This document shows, one piece after another, positions 58,432 through 64,000 of a DNA stretch of 64,000 nt (the stretch's first letter is position 1; each line of letters starts with the position of its first letter). The DNA is from Frankia alni ACN14a (lineage in GTDB: Bacteria; Actinomycetota; Actinomycetes; Frankiales; Frankiaceae), in the NCBI RefSeq assembly GCF_000058485.1, contig NC_008278.1, positions 5,078,962 through 5,142,961 on the forward strand. Reading direction: 5' to 3'. A program made the position numbers and the translations under genes. The notes beneath the pieces are model-generated. The model did no database searches. It worked only from the letters and a program-made list of their open reading frames with translations, and was not told the DNA's origin.

Positions 58432-58447
58432 TAGGGAACGATCCCTA
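58432..58447. promoter_or_regulatory. Palindromic operator candidate between hydrolase and exporter
   Basis: TAGGGA ACGA TCCCTA is a perfect 6-bp inverted repeat with a 4-bp spacer, with CGATG and CATCG further out at unequal distances. It lies 69 bases before the divergent metallo-hydrolase start and about 290 before the DHA2 exporter. A TetR- or MarR-type repressor commonly controls such exporters, though no such regulator gene is adjacent. Confidence 0.5.
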
Positions 58448-58595
58448 ACATCGACGCGATACCCAGATACCGCGGGACGAATCACCTCTCGGCGGGCAGG
58501 CCGGCCCGTCCCACCGATGGGATCAGAACGACCGCGGTCATCTATGACTTTTCCGTGACCGGGCATACGGGAAGTGCCAACCTCACCTACGCCGG

Positions 58596-58637
58596 CCCAC
58601 CTCCGCCGACCCACCTCCGCCGACCCACCTCCGCGGC
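58596..58637 (+). repeat. 14-bp tandem repeat, three units
   Basis: CCCACCTCCGCCGA at 58596 and 58610 and a degenerate unit at 58624. Located in the leader of the DHA2 exporter gene, about 100 bases before its ATG. Confidence 0.85.
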
Positions 58638-58737
58638 CCTGCCACCGCCGCACCCGGTCCAGTCACCTCGGGCCGTCGCGAAACGTCGGAGCAATGCCGC
58701 CCGCGGCACAAGGATGTTCCAGGCCTCAAGGAGAACC

Positions 58738-60360
58738 ATGGATCGGAAGTGGTGGACGCTGCTGGTCGTCTGCGGCGCCACGTTCATGCTGCTGCTCGAC
58801 GTGACGATCGTGATCGTCGCGCTGCCCGAGATCCAGAGCGGTCTGGACGCCGGCTTCGCCGACGTCCAGTGGGTCATCGACGCCTACGCCCTGACCCTGG
58901 CGGCGCTGCTGCTGACGGCCGGCTCGCTCGCCGACCTCTACGGGCGGCGCCTGCTGTTCGGCATCGGCTTCACGATCTTCACGGCGGGGTCGCTGCTGTG
59001 CGGGCTCTCGCAGTCGGCGCTCATGCTGATCATCTCTCGGGGCGTGCAGGGCGTGGGCGGCGCCGTGCTGTTCGCGACGTCGCTGGCGCTGCTCGCCCAC
59101 AGCTTCCGCGGCCGCGACCGGGGGATCGCCTTCGGGGTGTGGGGCGCGGTCACCGGCATCGCCACGTCGCTGGGGCCCATCCTCGGCGGCCTGATCACCA
59201 GCGGGATCAGTTGGCGGGGCATCTTCCTGGTCAACGTGCCGATCGGGATCGTCGCGGTCGCGCTGACGGTGTGGAAGGTCGAGGAGTCGCGGCCGCCGGC
59301 GGCGCACCGGCCCGACTGGCCCGGCTTCGCGGTGCTCACCGCGGGGCTGGTCGGCGTGGTCTACGGCCTGATCCGAGCGGGCGAGACGGCCTGGTCGGAC
59401 ACGGGCGTGGTGGTCAGTCTGGCCCTGGGCATCGCGTTCCTCGTCGCGTTCGTCGCCGTGGAGACCAGGGTCGCAAACCCGATGTTCGACCTGTCGCTGC
59501 TGCGCACCCCGACGTTCCTCGGCGGGTCGCTGGCCGCGGTCGCGATGAACGGCTCGCTGTTCGCGATGTTCGTCTATCTGGTCCTCTATCTGCAGAACGA
59601 CCTGGGCTACTCCGCGCTCGGGTCGGGCGTGCGGCTGCTGATCGTGAGTGCGGGCAGCTTCGTCGCCGCGACGGCGGCCGGACGGCTGAGCAGCGTGGTG
59701 CCGGCGCGTTGGCTCATCGGCCCCGGCCTGGCGCTGGTCGGCGTCGGCCTGCTGCTCATGGCGGGCCTGGACGCGGGCAGCTCCTGGACGCATCTGATCC
59801 CGGGCTTCGTCCTGGCGGGCATCGGCAGCGGGATGGTGAACCCGCCGCTGGCCTCGACGGCCGTCGGGGTGGTGCCGCCGGCGCGCTCCGGCATGGCCTC
59901 GGGCGCGAACACCACGTTCCGCCAGATCGGCATGGCGATCAGCATCGCGGCCCTTGGCTCGATCTTCGCGGCTCGGTTGGAAAGCGGCATCAACGGTGCG
60001 CTGCGGGGGGTCCCGGCGCTGCGCGGGCAGGGTGGGCAGATCGCCGACACGCTGCGCCGCGGCGACGCCGACCAGCTCTTCGCCGCCACCCCACCGAGCG
60101 CCCGCGGCCCGCTGGCCGGCGCGGTCAAGGCCGGCTTCGCGGGTGCGATCAACGACCTGCTCATCGTCACCGGGGTCGTCGCGCTCGTGGGCGCGGTCTG
60201 CGCGCTCCTCCTCATCCGCCGCAAGGACTTCGTCGCCCAGGGCCCCGTCGATCCCACTCCGGCCGGCGGCAGCTCGGCCGGCAGCAGCTCGGCCGGCGGT
60301 GCCAGCACGGACTCCCGGGCTCCCTCGGCCGTCGGCTCGCAGCCGCGACCGGGCGACTGA
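58738..60360 (+). CDS. DHA2-family (EmrB/QacA-type) drug exporter
   Basis: 540 residues from ATG 58738 with AAGGAG upstream. Fourteen membrane helices; the 14-TMS signature parts are FMLLLDVTIVIVALPEIQSG, WVIDAYALTLAALLLTAGSL with ADLYGRR (motif A), and GRGVQGVGGAVLF-like motif with ATSLALLAHSF. Motif C is TSLGPILGGLITSGISWRGI then FLVNVPIGI. The C-terminus is a Ser/Gly-rich disordered tail. It is a proton-driven efflux pump for drugs or metabolites. The palindrome at 58432 could control it. Confidence 0.93.
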   Translation: MDRKWWTLLVVCGATFMLLLDVTIVIVALPEIQSGLDAGFADVQWVIDAYALTLAALLLTAGSLADLYGRRLLFGIGFTIFTAGSLLCGLSQSALMLIISRGVQGVGGAVLFATSLALLAHSFRGRDRGIAFGVWGAVTGIATSLGPILGGLITSGISWRGIFLVNVPIGIVAVALTVWKVEESRPPAAHRPDWPGFAVLTAGLVGVVYGLIRAGETAWSDTGVVVSLALGIAFLVAFVAVETRVANPMFDLSLLRTPTFLGGSLAAVAMNGSLFAMFVYLVLYLQNDLGYSALGSGVRLLIVSAGSFVAATAAGRLSSVVPARWLIGPGLALVGVGLLLMAGLDAGSSWTHLIPGFVLAGIGSGMVNPPLASTAVGVVPPARSGMASGANTTFRQIGMAISIAALGSIFAARLESGINGALRGVPALRGQGGQIADTLRRGDADQLFAATPPSARGPLAGAVKAGFAGAINDLLIVTGVVALVGAVCALLLIRRKDFVAQGPVDPTPAGGSSAGSSSAGGASTDSRAPSAVGSQPRPGD

Positions 60361-60403
60361 CCGCTGCGGCGTTGCCCGTCGTCCGGCCGGATGACGGGCC
60401 CGA

Positions 60404-61351
60404 TCAGCGGATGGGGTCGGGGATGACCGCGACCGGGCAGCGCGCATGGTGCACGCACTGGTGGGCGACCGAGCCCAGCAGCAGGCCGGCGAAGCCGCCG
60501 TGACCACGGCTGCCGAGCACGAGCAGCCGGGCGTCGACGGCCTCGGCGAGCAGGCTCTGCGCCGGCCCGCCAAGCGCCAGCCGGGTGTCGAGGGTGACGG
60601 CCGCCGGCCCCTCGTCCGCCGGTGCCCTGGCGGCCAGAGCCCGGGCCGGCATGGCCCGGGCGGGCAGCCCCCGGTCGGGCAGTCCGCTGGTGACACAGTC
60701 GTCGAGGACGGCGTGCGCGGCCTGTTCGAGCGCCGCCCGGTCGCGGGCGGCGCGGTGACCGGGTGGCAGCAGCGGGGTGGGCTGCCAGGCGTGGACGACC
60801 CGCAGCGGTGCCGCGTGCAGCGCCGCCTGCCCGGCGGCCCAGCGCAACGCGGCCAGCGACGCCGCCGACCCGTCCACGCCGACGAGCACGGGCCGGTCGT
60901 CGTCGTCCTCGGCGGCCCGGCCGTCCGCCCGGACGACGACGACCGGCCTGGTCGCCTGGTGCAGGCAGGCCGCGGCGACCGACCCGACGAGGTAGCGGCG
61001 CAGCCGACTGGTCCCCCGGTAGCCGACGACGATCATGTCCGCGCCGGCGCCGGCCGACAGCAACGCCTCGACCGGGTCGGCGTAGACGGCCCGCTCGGTG
61101 ACGGGCACCGGGCGACGCGGATCCCGAGTCCGCTGGACGCATTCCCGCAGCAGCGCCAGGGCGGTCCCCTCGACCGTGTGGGGACCCGGCGCGTAGGCGC
61201 GGTCGAGCACCTCGCGCGGGCAGTCGTCCGCCGTCCAGGCGAGGATCGCCTCGAGACGGTCCCCACGCAGCCACGCCTCCCCGGCGGCCCAGCGCAGAGC
61301 CGCGTCGGCGTCCCTGGATCCGTCCACTCCCACCACGACGCACCCTGACAC
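60404..61351 (-). CDS. Tandem universal stress protein (two Usp domains)
   Basis: 315 residues from GTG 61351 (GGAG upstream). Domain 1 starts CVVVGVDGSRDADAALRWAA and ends with the ATP-binding GYRGTSRLRRYLVGSVAAAC. Domain 2 starts RPVLVGVDGSAASLAALRWA and ends GSRGHGGFAGLLLGSVAHQC; both keep the G-x2-G-x9-G-S/T form. Mycobacterial relatives are part of the hypoxia/dormancy (DosR) regulon. A diverged Pro/Ala-rich insertion lies in domain 2 (LPARAMPARALAARAPADEG). It is divergent from a DevS-like kinase, which supports a link to redox or oxygen stress. Confidence 0.93.
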   Translation of the reverse strand: MSGCVVVGVDGSRDADAALRWAAGEAWLRGDRLEAILAWTADDCPREVLDRAYAPGPHTVEGTALALLRECVQRTRDPRRPVPVTERAVYADPVEALLSAGAGADMIVVGYRGTSRLRRYLVGSVAAACLHQATRPVVVVRADGRAAEDDDDRPVLVGVDGSAASLAALRWAAGQAALHAAPLRVVHAWQPTPLLPPGHRAARDRAALEQAAHAVLDDCVTSGLPDRGLPARAMPARALAARAPADEGPAAVTLDTRLALGGPAQSLLAEAVDARLLVLGSRGHGGFAGLLLGSVAHQCVHHARCPVAVIPDPIR

Positions 61352-61811
61352 GGAAACTCCAGATCCCCGGTAGCCGGCTCCGGTGTTCTCTCCTCCAGGG
61401 TGCCCGCCGCGGCCCGGGTCGGCGAGTGCGCCCCGGCCCCCGCGGGGGATCCGAACGGCCCGCCGTCGTCGGTGCGTTCGGCCGCCGAGTCCTCCCCGTC
61501 CGGGGGATACCGCGCCGCCGGCGGACAGCCGCGGCTGGCCCGATCGGGGCAGGCCGTCCACCACCCGCCCCGATCGAGTGGGGCAGCGGTCCGCTCGGGG
61601 GCGTGGTTCGGCGACGCGGCCGGTGACGCCGGTGTTCACGACGGACGCCCTGGCAGCAGGGGGTGGCGCGCCGCCGGGGACCGATCCGCGGCCGGCACGG
61701 TGCGGATCGCACGGGAGGAAGTGCTCCACGATGCGCGCCCAAGGTCCCTGTGCGCCGGGGCGCGGCGAGGCCGACCATGGCAGGTGACGTGACGACCCAG
61801 GAGGCTGCCCG

Positions 61812-63877
<2,066 letters not shown>

Positions 63878-63885
63878 GCGTCCGG

Positions 63886-64000
63886 TCAGGCGCTGCCGCT
63901 GCCCGCCGCCGCGCCGGAGACGGCGGCCGCGTCGGACTCGACCTCCTCGTCGGCGAACTCGTTGTCACGGAACTCGCCGTCCCGCCGCAGGCCCGCGTCC
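63886..64000 (-). CDS. C-terminus of an unknown protein (cut by window edge)
   Basis: The last 37 codons before TGA at 63886 show acidic, Ala/Gly-rich sequence (DGEFRDNEFADEEVESDAAA...) with strong third-position GC. This is a disordered tail, so the family cannot be named. The gene continues beyond the right edge. Confidence 0.5.
   Translation of the reverse strand, partial: DAGLRRDGEFRDNEFADEEVESDAAAVSGAAAGSGSA

Overview
The window looks like chromosomal DNA of a filamentous actinomycete, most probably Frankia or a close relative. Coding sequence is very GC-rich with G/C at third positions, many starts are GTG or TTG, and the gene families are actinobacterial: a HelD/HelR-type RNA polymerase ATPase, a mycofactocin-type SDR, a DUF574-type methyltransferase and a CGNR regulator. 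The taxonomic label is inference. No tRNA, rRNA, CRISPR array, IS element or phage gene was seen.

Region A (1-14.4 kb) is a specialised-metabolite cluster with visibly lower third-position GC. Almost everything runs on the minus strand: SDR, SGNH hydrolase, a 30-residue basic peptide ORF, a 761-residue heme-oxygenase-like di-iron protein, a carbamoyltransferase, a 56-residue SxtJ-like membrane protein, a TauD/clavaminate-synthase-like dioxygenase, an ATP-grasp ligase, a small protein, and the start of a second ATP-grasp ligase cut by the window edge. Upstream lie a LysE-type exporter and unknown small proteins. A divergent MocR-type PLP regulator sits behind a perfect palindrome. There is no PKS or NRPS, so the likely product is a small ATP-grasp-built, hydroxylated, O-carbamoylated amino-acid or dipeptide-like molecule. 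I cannot assign it to a known compound.

Region B (14.4-24.4 kb) holds a SAM methyltransferase, a frameshifted condensation-type protein, and an acyl-CoA catabolism block (thioesterase, two enoyl-CoA hydratase homologues, three SDRs, TetR, DinB).

Region C (24.4-41 kb) contains a 1.4-kb gene-poor stretch, a CGNR regulator, a cupin, a stand-alone TIR protein, a secreted protein, an ABC transporter, HelD, a SulP-carbonic anhydrase fusion, a DUF2142 membrane protein, an aldo/keto reductase and a DUF1003 protein.

Region D (41.4-48.7 kb) is the most interesting candidate for an undescribed system. Two paralogous precursor-like peptides share 33 of 47 leader residues but have unrelated C-termini. 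A membrane M50 protease with an apparent N-terminal PqqD-like (leader-binding) region follows directly. A converging set encodes a two-component system, a small membrane protein, an ABC ATPase and an ABC permease. I see no core-modifying enzyme, so this reads as a minimal peptide maturation, export and immunity system.

Region E (48.7-64 kb) carries a large AAA/TPR regulator, an SDR, a methyltransferase, an LLM oxidoreductase, DUF218, an S4 RNA-binding protein, a metallo-beta-lactamase-fold protein, a DHA2 drug exporter with a palindromic operator candidate, a tandem universal stress protein, a DevS-like GAF histidine kinase, and the last 37 residues of a gene cut by the right edge.

Short tandem repeats recur throughout. 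Intergenic arrays have 14-bp or other periods. Arrays inside genes have periods of 15, 18 or 21 bp, so they keep the reading frame.
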